A DNA stretch of 64,000 nt from Mesorhizobium sp. CA8 (GCF_020164955.1 NZ_JAIUHG010000001.1:310001-374000), one strand, 5' to 3'. Counted from the stretch's first letter, positions 26,679-36,177 are shown. Notes: generated from the letters alone by a model not told the origin. A program made the numbers and translations.

Positions 26679-27299
26679 TCAGTTCGCGGTCTTGGCCTTG
26701 TCCTGCTCGTCTTTGAGCTTCTTGGCGAAGTCCTGGTTGTTTTTGGCGACGAAGTCCTGCAGCTTCTTCTGCCGGTCCTCGATGTCCGACTGCTGCAGCG
26801 GCGGGCCGTCATAGGCGCCGCTGAAGCCGGTGAGCGCGATCTTGATCGGGTTCGGCTGGTTCTGGAAGTTGATCGAGGTGAGCGTGATGCCCTGCCCCTT
26901 TTTGAAGGAAGCAACGAGCTGGTCGCTCAGCGGCACTTCCGCCACGCAACGATCCGGGAAGCAGATCACATAATCGAGCTTCTGCGCCTTGCCGGAATCG
27001 ATCTGAAGCGCAATGCCCGGGGGAACGAGGCGGCCGGTCGGGACCGTGACCTGGAAGACCTTACGGTTCACCTTGCCCTTGAGCTCGATCAGGCTGACGC
27101 CGGTGACGAGCTGGCCGTTGCCGGCAGTGACGATATTCTGCACATTGCAGATGTCGACGTCTTCCTGCTTGGTGCAGGCTTTGAACCAGCCCTGCGGGAT
27201 CTGCGGCTGCTGTTGGGCCGAGGCGGTGAAAAGCCCGGCGCCCAGAACGCCGACCACGCCTGCGGCCAGCACCGAAAGGCGGTACGCGTTGATCGTCAT
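26679..27299 (-). CDS. Invasion-associated locus B (IalB) family exported protein
   Basis: The 206-residue protein has a signal peptide (hydrophobic LSVLAAGVVGVLGAGLF, likely cleavage after TASAQ) and an IalB-like domain: GWFKACTKQEDVDICNVQN, SLIELKGKVNRKVFQVTVP, LDYVICFPDRCVAEVPL with paired Cys residues. A basic/acidic C-terminal tail (about 165-206) rich in Lys, Asp and Gln follows and may form a coiled coil. The family is named for a Bartonella protein linked to host-cell entry, but is widespread in free-living rhizobia, so the name should not be read as function. Start is ATG 27299, with GTG 27308 possible. Confidence 0.88.
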   Translation of the reverse strand: MTINAYRLSVLAAGVVGVLGAGLFTASAQQQPQIPQGWFKACTKQEDVDICNVQNIVTAGNGQLVTGVSLIELKGKVNRKVFQVTVPTGRLVPPGIALQIDSGKAQKLDYVICFPDRCVAEVPLSDQLVASFKKGQGITLTSINFQNQPNPIKIALTGFSGAYDGPPLQQSDIEDRQKKLQDFVAKNNQDFAKKLKDEQDKAKTAN

Positions 27300-27594
27300 A
27301 TGGTGCACTTTCCTCTCAAATGATCCCGGGAACCGGCTTCTTCGTGCCGTGTGGTCTAGCTACCTGTTGCCCAAATGAGGCAACAGGATGACTTCGGAGC
27401 GCGTGTTACACTGCCAGCGGCGCCGAATCCAGCCCGGTTTCCGCGATTTCTTAGCGGTTTCGTGTGCCAGGGCGGGGCGTCGATCGGCGGTGGAGCGGCT
27501 GAGCCCTATTCCTGTTGGCGCGCCGATTCAATCGGATGGCGAAATGCTCTACGGTGCACGGCGAATCACAAAGCCGCCCGGCAAGGAGACGGTC
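27300..27594. other. Divergent intergenic region
   Basis: About 295 bases between the ialB-like gene and the peptide-binding protein gene, which are divergent. It must hold both promoters. I see no gene or clear operator. Confidence 0.35.
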
Positions 27595-29415
27595 ATGGAC
27601 CGCGTTCTCGTTCGGCTGATCGCCGCGACCTCGTTTCTGGCTCTCTCGCTGCTTCCGGCACAGTCGGAGCCGAAGCACGGCATCGCCATGCAGGGCGAGC
27701 CGGCGCTGCCGCCCGACTACCAGCATTTCGACTACGTCAATCCGGACGCGCCGAAAGGCGGAAGCGTGACCTATTGTGTCGTCGGCTCCTTCGACAACCT
27801 CAACCCCTTCATCCTGAAAAGCCTGCGCACCACGGCGCGTGGGATGATCGATACGGTTTACGGCAATCTCGTCTTCGAGCCGTTGATGCAGCGCAACTAT
27901 GACGAGCCCTTCAGCCTCTACGGACTGCTTGCCGACAGCGCCGACATGGATCCGGATCGCAAGAGCATCGAGTTCCATCTCAACCCCAACGCAAAATGGT
28001 CGGACGGCCAGCCGGTGACGCCGGAGGACGTGCTGTTCACCTATGACGTCTTCGCCGAAAAGGGCCGCCCGCCCTATAGCGACCGCATGAGCATGATCGC
28101 CAAGCTGGAGAAGACCGGCGAGCACAGCGTGAAGTTCACCTTCAACGACAAGGCCAACCGAGAATTCCCGCTGATCGTCGCGCTGACGCCGATCGTTCCG
28201 AAGCACGCCTTCGACAAGGACACGTTCGACAAGACCACGCTGAAGCCGCTGATCGGCAGCGGCCCCTACACCGTGGGCAAGGTGCTGCCGGGACAGCGTA
28301 TCGTTTTCAAGCGGAATCCGGATTACTGGGGCAAGGACCTCCCGTCCAAGCGCGGCTTCGACAATTTCGACCAGGTCACCATCGAGTATTTTCTCAACGC
28401 CAACGCCAAGACGGAAGCGTTCAAGAAAGGCATCTGTGCCCTCGACGACGAGACCGATCCGGTCAAGCGCGAGCGCGACATCGATTTTCCGGCCTTCCGA
28501 AGAGGCGAAGTCAAGGAAGAATATTTCAACACCGGTATCCCCCCCGTGGTGACCGGCTTCTTGTTCAACACCCGGTTGCCCAAATTCGCTGATCCCGTGG
28601 TCCGCCGCGCGCTCGGCATGCTCTACGACTTCGAATGGACCAACAAGAATCTGTTCGGCGGCAAGTTCAACCGCACCATGAGCTATTGGCAGAATTCGGA
28701 CCTGTCCGCGCTTGGCCACCCGGCCGACGATCGTGAAAAGGCGCTGCTTGCGCCCTATCCTGACCGCGTGCCGCCCGACGTGATGGACGGCACTTGGCGC
28801 CCACCCGTGACCGATGGTTCGGGCCAGGATCGCAAGGTGCTCAAAGCCGCCTTCGAGTTGCTGAAGAGCGCGGGCTTCCACGTGCAGGACGGCAAGATGC
28901 TCGACCCGCAGGGAAACCCTTTCGGCTTCGAGATCCTGACCTCCTCGCAGGATGAAGAGCGGCTGGCGGCCATCTATCAGCGCACGCTGGAAAAAATCGG
29001 CATCGACGTCCGCATCCGTACGCTCGACGGCGACCAGATCCAGTCGCGCAAGCAGCGTTTCGACTTCGAGGTTCTGATCGGGACAAGCGGCTTCAGCAAT
29101 TCACTGTCGCCGGGCAGCGAGCAGGTCGGCCGCTGGGGCTCGGTCGCCGCGCAAACGGAAGGATCGTTCAATCTCGCCGGCGTCGCCGATCCGGCGATCG
29201 ATGCCGCGATCGACGCCATGCTGAACGCCCGCACCAAAGAGGACTATGTCGCGGCGGTGCGTGTCCTCGACCGGCTTCTGATTTCAGGCAACTACATGGT
29301 GCCGATGCAATACAACACGCAGCAATGGCTCGCTTACTGGAGTTATCTGGAACATCCGCAAAAGACCCCCATATTCGGCTATCAGCTGCCGACCTGGTGG
29401 CGAAAGCCAAACTGA
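27595..29415 (+). CDS. Peptide/oligopeptide ABC transporter substrate-binding protein (family 5, YejA-like)
   Basis: Periplasmic binding protein of 606 residues with a signal peptide (LIAATSFLALSLLPAQS). It has the family 5 features FDYVNPDAPKGGSVTYCVVG, LEPLMQRNYDEPF-like, WSDGQPVTPEDVLFTYDVF, RIVFKRNPDYWGKDLP and QYNTQQWLAYWSYLEHP. The PDAPKGG start and overall length are close to YejA, the microcin C-type peptide binding protein. No permease or ATPase gene is adjacent, so it may share a transporter encoded elsewhere. Start at ATG 27595, with AAGGAG upstream, rather than an earlier frame. Confidence 0.9.
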   Translation: MDRVLVRLIAATSFLALSLLPAQSEPKHGIAMQGEPALPPDYQHFDYVNPDAPKGGSVTYCVVGSFDNLNPFILKSLRTTARGMIDTVYGNLVFEPLMQRNYDEPFSLYGLLADSADMDPDRKSIEFHLNPNAKWSDGQPVTPEDVLFTYDVFAEKGRPPYSDRMSMIAKLEKTGEHSVKFTFNDKANREFPLIVALTPIVPKHAFDKDTFDKTTLKPLIGSGPYTVGKVLPGQRIVFKRNPDYWGKDLPSKRGFDNFDQVTIEYFLNANAKTEAFKKGICALDDETDPVKRERDIDFPAFRRGEVKEEYFNTGIPPVVTGFLFNTRLPKFADPVVRRALGMLYDFEWTNKNLFGGKFNRTMSYWQNSDLSALGHPADDREKALLAPYPDRVPPDVMDGTWRPPVTDGSGQDRKVLKAAFELLKSAGFHVQDGKMLDPQGNPFGFEILTSSQDEERLAAIYQRTLEKIGIDVRIRTLDGDQIQSRKQRFDFEVLIGTSGFSNSLSPGSEQVGRWGSVAAQTEGSFNLAGVADPAIDAAIDAMLNARTKEDYVAAVRVLDRLLISGNYMVPMQYNTQQWLAYWSYLEHPQKTPIFGYQLPTWWRKPN

Positions 29416-29454
29416 CGCAAATCCAACCCAATCGGGACCCAACAGGAGACGAGC

Positions 29455-30138
29455 ATGAGCGCCGAGAACTCGATCACCGTCGACGTGGTTTCCGATGTCG
29501 TCTGTCCCTGGTGCTTCATCGGCCAGAAGCGTTTGGATAAGGCCATTGCTGCTGCAAGCGGCATCGACGTGCATGTCCGCTGGCGGCCATTCCAGCTCGA
29601 TCCGACCATTCCGCAGGGAGGTATGGACCGCCGCCAATACATGCTCGGCAAGTTCGGCAGCGAGGAACGCATCCAGCAGATCCATGCGCGCATCGAGCCG
29701 CTCGGCGAAGCCGAGGGCATCCATTTTGCATTTGGCGCCATCAAGGTCGCCGCCAACACGTTGGACGCTCATCGGGTCATCCGCTGGGCGGGCGCTGCCG
29801 GCGAGGACGTGCAGAACCGCCTGGTGCGCCGCCTCTTCCAGCTGAATTTCGAGGAAGGCGCCAATATCGGCGACCATGCCGTGCTGGTGAAGGCCGCCGG
29901 CGAGGCTGGCATGGATACATCCGTGGTCGAGACGCTGCTACCGACCGATGCCGACGTCGAGGCAGTCCGCAACGAGATCGCCACTGCCTCGCGCATGGGC
30001 ATCACCGGCGTGCCCTGCTTCCTGCTCGAAGGCAAATACGCCGTGATGGGCGCGCAGGACGCCGACACGCTTGCGGACGCGATCCGCCAGGTGGCCCAGG
30101 CCAAGGCGCGCGGCGAATTGGAAACCGCCGCAGGCTGA
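29455..30138 (+). CDS. DsbA-family oxidoreductase (FrnE-like)
   Basis: Cytoplasmic-type DsbA-like thioredoxin-fold protein of 227 residues with no signal peptide. Seen: VVSDVVCPWCFIGQKRLDKA with the CPWC active site (near residue 18), VRWRPFQLDPTIP, and the cis-Pro loop GITGVPCFLLEGKYAVMGAQ. FrnE-like proteins are thiol oxidoreductases/isomerases found in the cytoplasm and linked to oxidative stress. Good ribosome-binding site (CAGGAGACGAGC before ATG). It follows the binding-protein gene by 39 bases and may be cotranscribed. Confidence 0.92.
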   Translation: MSAENSITVDVVSDVVCPWCFIGQKRLDKAIAAASGIDVHVRWRPFQLDPTIPQGGMDRRQYMLGKFGSEERIQQIHARIEPLGEAEGIHFAFGAIKVAANTLDAHRVIRWAGAAGEDVQNRLVRRLFQLNFEEGANIGDHAVLVKAAGEAGMDTSVVETLLPTDADVEAVRNEIATASRMGITGVPCFLLEGKYAVMGAQDADTLADAIRQVAQAKARGELETAAG

Positions 30139-30147
30139 GCGTTCTTC

Positions 30148-30196
30148 TACGCAATTTCGGACGGAAAGCCGTCGCGCATTTTTCCTGGATTGCTCC
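30148..30196. repeat. Dispersed repeat family A, copy after the dsbA-like gene
   Basis: ACGCAATTTCGGACGGAAAG, then CCGTCGCGCATTTTTCCTGG and ATTGCTCC, the same order as the full copy at 26551-26602 with a few changes. It begins about 10 bases after the dsbA-like stop. Confidence 0.6.
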
Positions 30197-30291
30197 TACC
30201 TGACAGTCGGCTCGCCAAAACACGATCTGGTGAATCGCCCTGAAGATGGCGCTGAGCTAGACAAGAGTTTAACTGATTTGAGGGGCACCGA

Positions 30292-30789
30292 ATGGCGGTC
30301 AGGCGTCGCGCATTGTTGCTGCTGTGCTTGCCTTTCGCTCTCGGGCTTCCGCTGACATTGCAGCGCGTGTCCGCCGAGGAAGCCGTCATGTCGGCGACTT
30401 TTGAAGGCAGACCCTGGACAGCGTCTTTCACCATGGCCCAGACGATGCAGATGGGCGGCAAGCCAGTGCTGAATTTGTCGGGAACCGAGCAGGGCTCGCC
30501 GACCAAGACCTTCAATTCGATGCTGGTGCTCAAGGATCCGAACGACCTTGCCGGCAGCTACAAGCTCAAGACCGGGTCCGCCGCGAACAGCGCCAATTTC
30601 GATATGCTTGATTCCGGCGCCATGGTCGGTCATGTCCGTTTTGCCAGCGGCGAGATCGTCGTCGACAAGTACGACACAGCGGCAAAGACCATTTCCGGTC
30701 ATTTTAGTGCCTCGGGAAAAGACGAATCGCGCAAGCCTGAAGAGCTCACGGACGGTAAATTTTCGGGCATTCCAGTCAGCGCGCAGTAG
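30292..30789 (+). CDS. Hypothetical exported protein, 165 residues
   Basis: Not recognised. The N-terminus (RRRALLLLCLPFALGLPLTL, likely cleavage near VSA) looks like a signal peptide, with a GAGGGG ribosome-binding site before ATG 30292. The mature part is beta-rich (MSATFEGRPWTASFTMAQTM, HVRFASGEIVVDKYDTAAK, ISGHFSASG), and such layouts occur in small periplasmic beta-barrels. There is no Cys in the mature part. Stands alone. Confidence 0.65.
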   Translation: MAVRRRALLLLCLPFALGLPLTLQRVSAEEAVMSATFEGRPWTASFTMAQTMQMGGKPVLNLSGTEQGSPTKTFNSMLVLKDPNDLAGSYKLKTGSAANSANFDMLDSGAMVGHVRFASGEIVVDKYDTAAKTISGHFSASGKDESRKPEELTDGKFSGIPVSAQ

Positions 30790-31046
30790 CCATTACGGCT
30801 GAGCGGCGCCCCTTTTTCGTTCACAAGCTCGTGTTTTTGCTTCCCCTGGGGAAGCGTTCGTCGGCTGGCTCAATTGCCCTTAACGCCCTGGAATGAAACC
30901 CAAAATCTGCGCGCTGAATGGATCTCCCGGCACCGGCCTCCTGTTGCCCGCGCGCCACGGCGGGTAACCTTGTTCACATTCTCCGCCAGAAAATTAATGG
31001 AAGATGATCAATTGGTGTTACCCTGTGTAACAAAACTAAGAAAGGT
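30790..31046. other. Intergenic region upstream of the BacA-like gene
   Basis: About 257 bases with no gene that I can support. Its right end is AT-rich for this genome (AAAATTAATGGAAGATGATC) and carries the palindrome described at 31016-31032. Confidence 0.4.
31016..31032. promoter_or_regulatory. Perfect 17-bp palindrome upstream of the BacA-like transporter gene
   Basis: TGTTAC-CCTGT-GTAACA: two 6-base inverted arms with a 5-base centre. It lies within an AT-rich stretch and ends 14 bases before the earliest plausible start (TTG 31047), where an operator would block or contact RNA polymerase. The regulator is unknown. Confidence 0.5.
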
Positions 31047-33035
31047 TTGGGCGGGATCGTGATTCGGGTCGGTAGACCGCGACGTACAATACCGGAGCCA
31101 ATATCCAGCGAGGCAAAGACCTCGTCTCTGACGCCGGTATCGTCGATGCGTACATTCTGGGGGCTTATGCGAGCCTACTGGTTTTCCGACCGGTGGAAGG
31201 AAGCCTGGACCCTCACCATCGTCATCGCGCTGCTGACGGCGCTGTCCAGCAAGGCAGGTGTCTGGTTTGCCGTGGCGCTGGGCGAGCTGGGCAATTCGAT
31301 CGCCTTCCTGCACGACGCCGCCAACACTCACCCCTTGCAGACCATTCTGACCAATGGCGGCATATTGGTGCTGCTGGTGGTGCTGAAGGATGCCGGCCTT
31401 ACCGGCGTGCGCAATCTCGTTTCGACGACTTTGCACCGCAAATGGCGGGGCTGGCTGAACAACCAGTTCAACCGGGCCTTGCTCGACGGCAACCATACCC
31501 ATTTCCATGCGCAGCACGGCTCGGTGGCGGGCGGCATCGTCGCTCCGGACAACATCGATCAGCGCATCCAGGAATCGATCAAGGACATGACCGGCGGCGC
31601 CATCGGCCTTGCCATGGGCGTGTTGGGTGTGACGACTTCGCTTTATTTCGTCGGCGAGAACCTGATCGGATCCTCGGTCGAGGTCAAAGGCCTGGAATTC
31701 CTGGGCAGCTATGGCACGGCGGTGCTGGCTTTCCTTGCCGTCGCCACCTACGTGCCGCTGAATACCTGGATCGCCATCAAGCTCGGGCGATTGCTCGAGC
31801 GGCTCAATGTGCGGATGCAGCAGGCCGAGGGCAGCTACCGCAGCGAGCTGACGACATTCCTGCGCCGCAGCTTCCATGTCGCCGCCTCGCATGGCGAGGG
31901 CGTGCAAAAGTCGATGCATGACAGGCTCTATGTCGATATCGACAAGACGTGGGGGCGGCTCAATATCGTCAACACGAGCTACACGTCCTTCGAGCTGATC
32001 TACAATTTTGTCGGCGCCCGTATCGTTGCCTACGCCCCGGGCCTCGTGTCGTTCATCCACAACCGTCTCGACTACAAGGGCTACATCACTGGCTCCGAAA
32101 TGGTCGCGCAATTGATCAGCCAGTGCTCGTGGTTCATCCATGTGATGCCGGCGATTGCGACGCTCAGGGCCAACAGCCAGCGCGTGACCGAACTCGCCGA
32201 CGCCATCGAAAATGTCCAGCACCCGCGCGAATTCTATCAGCAGACCGGCCGCTCCGATTTCAGCTACGGCAGCCAGAATCCGGTCTTCGGCCTGAGCATC
32301 CAGAAGCTCGAACTGGCGCATCAGGGCGAAGATGCGACGCCCTTCCTCAGCGCCGCCAATCTGCGCTTCCGCCGCGGCGAATGGACCTTCCTCAAGGGCG
32401 AGTCCGGCTGCGGCAAGACTTCGCTGATCAAGGCGATCAACGGCCTGTGGCCCTATGGCCGCGGCACCATCGTCTTTCCCGAGGGCGTGACGAGCTTCTA
32501 CGCCGCGCAGGAAGTGAAGCTGCAGCAGGTTTCGCTGAAGCAGCTCGTTTGCCTGCCGGGTTCAGAGAGCGATCATAGCGACACGCAGGTTGCGGCCGCC
32601 CTGCACAAGGCCGGTCTCGGCGACTTCATCGGCCACCTGGCGGACGAAAGCCGCGAGGGCAAGATCTGGGACCAGGTGCTTTCGGGCGGCCAGAAGCAGA
32701 AGCTGGTGGTCGCACGCATTATCCTGCAGCAGCCCGGACTTCTGTTCCTCGACGAGGCGACCGGTGCGCTCGACCCCGAAGGCAAGATCGCTTTCCACCA
32801 GGCGATCAAGGACAATTGCCCGAACGTCACCGTCATCAGCGTCATGCACGAGGCGGTGGCGCCGCGCTCGCTGTCCGGCGAGGAATTCTACCACAGCGTG
32901 GTTTCGATCGCCGACGGCGTTGCCACCAAGAAGCCGCTTGCGCCCAGCCTGCCGCGTGAGCTCACCACCATTCTCACCCAGCCCCGGCCAGTCGAGGACA
33001 AGTGGCTGCGCTTCCGCCGGCTGAAGCAGAAATAG
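31047..33035 (+). CDS. BacA/BclA-like ABC transporter (permease fused to ATPase)
   Basis: A 662-residue half-transporter of the SbmA/BacA-like group that carries its own ATPase (ExsE/YddA/BclA type). The N-terminal part has hydrophobic helices and the family motif block LRANSQRVTELADAIE in the middle. The C-terminal ATPase (about 410-640) has Walker A LKGESGCGKTSLIKAI, signature LSGGQKQKLVVARI, Walker B LLFLDEATGALDPEG and an H-loop His in SVMHEA. In Bradyrhizobium BclA imports antimicrobial plant peptides and is needed for symbiosis, and a similar job is possible here but not shown. Start is uncertain: TTG 31047 follows AAGAAAGG; ATG 31146 (MRTFWGLMRAYWF) is the first ATG. Confidence 0.88.
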   Translation: MGGIVIRVGRPRRTIPEPISSEAKTSSLTPVSSMRTFWGLMRAYWFSDRWKEAWTLTIVIALLTALSSKAGVWFAVALGELGNSIAFLHDAANTHPLQTILTNGGILVLLVVLKDAGLTGVRNLVSTTLHRKWRGWLNNQFNRALLDGNHTHFHAQHGSVAGGIVAPDNIDQRIQESIKDMTGGAIGLAMGVLGVTTSLYFVGENLIGSSVEVKGLEFLGSYGTAVLAFLAVATYVPLNTWIAIKLGRLLERLNVRMQQAEGSYRSELTTFLRRSFHVAASHGEGVQKSMHDRLYVDIDKTWGRLNIVNTSYTSFELIYNFVGARIVAYAPGLVSFIHNRLDYKGYITGSEMVAQLISQCSWFIHVMPAIATLRANSQRVTELADAIENVQHPREFYQQTGRSDFSYGSQNPVFGLSIQKLELAHQGEDATPFLSAANLRFRRGEWTFLKGESGCGKTSLIKAINGLWPYGRGTIVFPEGVTSFYAAQEVKLQQVSLKQLVCLPGSESDHSDTQVAAALHKAGLGDFIGHLADESREGKIWDQVLSGGQKQKLVVARIILQQPGLLFLDEATGALDPEGKIAFHQAIKDNCPNVTVISVMHEAVAPRSLSGEEFYHSVVSIADGVATKKPLAPSLPRELTTILTQPRPVEDKWLRFRRLKQK

Positions 33036-33257
33036 CAGTCATACCAAGCCTTTGACCGGCGACCGTAGCCCGGCTCGGGCTGTCTTCGATCACAGTCTCG
33101 CGATCCGGCCTCCCCGCATCCCTTTTCAGCGCCCTTCGTGATTGACTCGGCAAGAACGGCTCCTATGTTGCGCCCGCTCGCCAAATTCAAACTCGAACCC
33201 CGCGAGCAGAAAGGTCAACCCGCCATGCCTGGCGACAGTCACAGTCGAACGCAACCG

Positions 33258-33310
33258 CCGTCCGCCCTGACGTGACCTGACGGCTCACGTCCTGCCGGAC
33301 GGCATGGAGT
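33258..33310 (+). promoter_or_regulatory. Structured mgtE leader with mutually exclusive hairpins
   Basis: Just before the mgtE ribosome-binding site three pairings compete: GACGTGA (33270-33276) with TCACGTC (33286-33292); CGTCC (33289-33293) with GGACG (33298-33302); and GCCGTCC (33258-33264) with GGACGGC (33298-33304). The last hides bases next to the ribosome-binding site. Such competing stems are usual in metal- or metabolite-sensing leaders. It matches no riboswitch class I know. Confidence 0.4.
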
Positions 33311-33315
33311 GAGCC

Positions 33316-34680
33316 ATGAACGAATTCGCACCCGTATTGGACGACGAAGCCGTCGCCGTAGCCCGTGTTCTTGCCAACGATCACGTCGCCGACGTCGTCG
33401 AAGCCCTCAACCACGAGCCCCGCGAGACAGCCATCGAGCTTCTCTGCGCCGTGCCGTTCGAGCGGCTGGTCGAGATTTTCGATCAGCCCGAGCTCGAAGC
33501 AGCACCCGAACTTGCCGAGGCCCTGCCGCGCCCGAAGGCGAGCAAGCTCCTGACCGCCATGTCGGTCGACCGCGCCGCCGACATCCTGCGCGAGCTGGAC
33601 GAACCGGCCCGCTCGGAGCTGCTCGGCGCCTTGGCGCCGCCGCTGCGGGCGACGCTGCTGTCCATCCTGGGATACCCGGAAGGCAGTGCCGCCTCGATCA
33701 TGACGACGGAATTCGTCAGCGTGCCTTCGGACTGGACCGTCGGCCGCACGCTCGACTACATCCGCAAAGTCGAGCGCACGCGCGAAACCATCTACGCCAT
33801 CTACATCGTCGATCCGGACACGCAGCTCCTGCTGCGTTCGACCGGATTGCGCCGGCTGATCACCGGCAACCCCGAGGATTCGATCCTGTCGGTGGCGCCC
33901 GACCGCATGCCGGTGACGGTGACGCCGCTCACCGATCGCGAGACCCTGGCGCAGACCATCTCCAAATACGACCTGCTGGCCTTGCCTGTCGTCGATCACG
34001 GCAGGATCCTCGGCATCGTCACCGTCGACGACATTATCGACACGATGATCGAGGAGACGACCGAAGACGTGCATCGTTTCGGCGGCATGGAGGCGCTGGA
34101 CGAACCCTATATGAAGATGGGCTTCCTCGCCATGATCCAGAAGCGCGCCGGCTGGCTCTGCGCGCTGTTCCTCAGCGAGATGCTGACGGCAAACGCCATG
34201 CAGAGCTACGAGGGCGAGCTGGAGAAGGCGATCGTGCTGACGCTGTTCATCCCGCTGATCATGAGCTCCGGCGGCAATTCCGGCTCGCAGGCGACGTCGC
34301 TCGTCATCCGCGCGCTGGCGTTGCGCGAGATCGGGCTGCGCGACTGGTGGCGGGTAGCGCTGCGCGAGTTGCCGACCGGGGTGGTGCTCGGCTCGATCCT
34401 CGGCATCGTCGGCATCTGCCGCATCGCGCTCTGGCAACATTTCGGCTTCTACGACTACGGTCCGCACTGGATGCTGATCGCGGCGACGGTGGGCGCGGCG
34501 CTGGTCGGCATCGTCACCTTCGGCTCGCTGTCGGGATCGATGCTGCCCTTCGCGCTGAAGCGCATCGGCTTCGATCCCGCAAGCGCCTCGGCGCCGTTCG
34601 TCGCCACGCTGGTCGATGTCACCGGGCTGGTGATCTACTTCTCGGTGGCGCTGGTGATCCTGCGCGGCACGCTGCTTTAA
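33316..34680 (+). CDS. mgtE: Magnesium transporter MgtE
   Basis: The 454-residue protein has the full MgtE layout. An N-terminal superhelical MgtE_N domain (about 10-130) is followed by two CBS domains (about 135-260, with TVDDIIDTMIEETTEDVHR at the plug helix). Five membrane helices come last, with LTLFIPLIMSSGGNSGSQAT near residue 315 and the pore region SGSMLPFALKRIGFDPA. MgtE is a Mg2+-gated channel-type transporter. ATG 33316 has GGAGTGAGCC before it. The 280-base upstream space holds competing hairpins. Confidence 0.95.
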   Translation: MNEFAPVLDDEAVAVARVLANDHVADVVEALNHEPRETAIELLCAVPFERLVEIFDQPELEAAPELAEALPRPKASKLLTAMSVDRAADILRELDEPARSELLGALAPPLRATLLSILGYPEGSAASIMTTEFVSVPSDWTVGRTLDYIRKVERTRETIYAIYIVDPDTQLLLRSTGLRRLITGNPEDSILSVAPDRMPVTVTPLTDRETLAQTISKYDLLALPVVDHGRILGIVTVDDIIDTMIEETTEDVHRFGGMEALDEPYMKMGFLAMIQKRAGWLCALFLSEMLTANAMQSYEGELEKAIVLTLFIPLIMSSGGNSGSQATSLVIRALALREIGLRDWWRVALRELPTGVVLGSILGIVGICRIALWQHFGFYDYGPHWMLIAATVGAALVGIVTFGSLSGSMLPFALKRIGFDPASASAPFVATLVDVTGLVIYFSVALVILRGTLL

Positions 34681-34788
34681 AACGCTCTATCGCCGCCGGC
34701 GTTGCCGGAGGCGGCTTGTCTCATCATCGGGCTTGCTCACCATAGATCGCGTCGGGAAGCGCCCATCCAATTGCAGACCAGCTGAATG

Positions 34789-36177
34789 TCAGACCCGTTC
34801 GCCGTTCTTCACGCGATAGGTAGGCTTGTACATCGTCACCAGCTCCTCGGCCGCGGTCGGATGCACGGCCATGGTGCGGTCGAAGTCCTCCTTGGTGAGG
34901 CCAGCCTTCAGCGGGATACCGAGAAGCTGCGCCATCTCGCCGGCATCGGGGCCCAGAATATGGGCGCCGATCACCTTCCTGGACGCTCCGTCGACCACCA
35001 GCTTCATCAGCATCTTCTCGTCGCGGCCGGACAGCGTGTGCCGCATCGGACGGAATGACGCGCGATAGATCTCGACGTCGGAGAAGCGCTTGATCGCGTC
35101 GTCTTCCGACAGGCCGACGGTGCCGATCTCCGGCTGCGAGAACACCGCCGTCGGAATGGAGTCGTGGTCCGGCGCGGTCGGATTGTCCTTGAAGGCGGTC
35201 TCGATGAAGCACATGGCCTCGTGGATGGCGACCGGCGTCAGCTGCACGCGATGGGTGACGTCGCCGATCGCCCAGATGTTGTCGAAATTGGTTCGTGAGT
35301 ATCGGTCGACGACGATTGCGCCCGTCTTGCCGAGTTCGATGCCGACGCCTTCCAGGCCCATATTCTCGGTGTTGGGAATACGTCCGATCGCCAGCATCAC
35401 CTGGTCGACCGTCAGTGTTTGGCCGGATGACAGCAACACGTCCAGCCTGCCCTCCGGGGACTTGCGCACCCATTCCGAAACCGCGGGGCACAGGATCTTG
35501 ATCCCCTTTTTCTCCATCGTCTCATGCAGCGAGCGGCGCAGATCCATGTCGAAGCGGCTGAGTATTTCCTGGCCGCGATAGACCAGTGTGGTGTCGACGC
35601 CCAGGCCGTGGAAAATGTTGGCGAATTCGACGGCGATGTAGCCGCCGCCCTCGATCATGATCGCCTTCGGCAGTTCCTTGAGGTCGAAGGTCTCGTTGGA
35701 GAAGATGCAATATTCATGGCCTGGCAGCGCCGGATGGGGGGCCGGACGGCCACCGGTGGCGATCAGGATCTGGTCGGCGCTGACCGTGCGGTCCTCGGCA
35801 ACCAGATAGATGCTGTGCGCGTCGACGAGCACTGCGCGCGAATGAAAGGTCTCGCCGCCGGCGCCTTCGACATTCCTCTTATAGATCGCCTCGAGCCGCG
35901 CGATTTCCTTGTCCTTGTTGGCGACCAGCGTCGGCCAGTCGAAGCTCGCCTCGGGCACGGTCCAGCCATAGCCGGCCGCGTCGGCGAAATGTTCGGGAAA
36001 CTGCGAAGCATAGACGTAGAGCTTCTTCGGCACGCAGCCACGGATGACGCAGGTGCCGCCGAACCGGTACTCCTCCGCGATGGCGACCCGCTTGCCGAGG
36101 GCCGCCGCCACCCGGGCCGCCCTCACCCCGCCTGAGCCGCCGCCGATGACGAACAGATCATAGTCATAAGCGGCCAT
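34789..36177 (-). CDS. gor: Glutathione-disulfide reductase
   Basis: Flavoprotein of 462 residues that reduces oxidised glutathione with NADPH. Seen: FAD motif DLFVIGGGSGGVRAARVAA, redox-active CVIRGCVPKKLYVYA, NADPH-side IEGGGYIAVEFANIFHGLG, the YRGQEILSRFDMDLRRSL segment with Arg pairs for NADPH, FAD-binding IWAIGDVTHRVQLTPVAI, and the C-terminal catalytic HPTAAEELVTM. All active-site parts are intact. Single gene on the minus strand. Confidence 0.96.
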   Translation of the reverse strand: MAAYDYDLFVIGGGSGGVRAARVAAALGKRVAIAEEYRFGGTCVIRGCVPKKLYVYASQFPEHFADAAGYGWTVPEASFDWPTLVANKDKEIARLEAIYKRNVEGAGGETFHSRAVLVDAHSIYLVAEDRTVSADQILIATGGRPAPHPALPGHEYCIFSNETFDLKELPKAIMIEGGGYIAVEFANIFHGLGVDTTLVYRGQEILSRFDMDLRRSLHETMEKKGIKILCPAVSEWVRKSPEGRLDVLLSSGQTLTVDQVMLAIGRIPNTENMGLEGVGIELGKTGAIVVDRYSRTNFDNIWAIGDVTHRVQLTPVAIHEAMCFIETAFKDNPTAPDHDSIPTAVFSQPEIGTVGLSEDDAIKRFSDVEIYRASFRPMRHTLSGRDEKMLMKLVVDGASRKVIGAHILGPDAGEMAQLLGIPLKAGLTKEDFDRTMAVHPTAAEELVTMYKPTYRVKNGERV

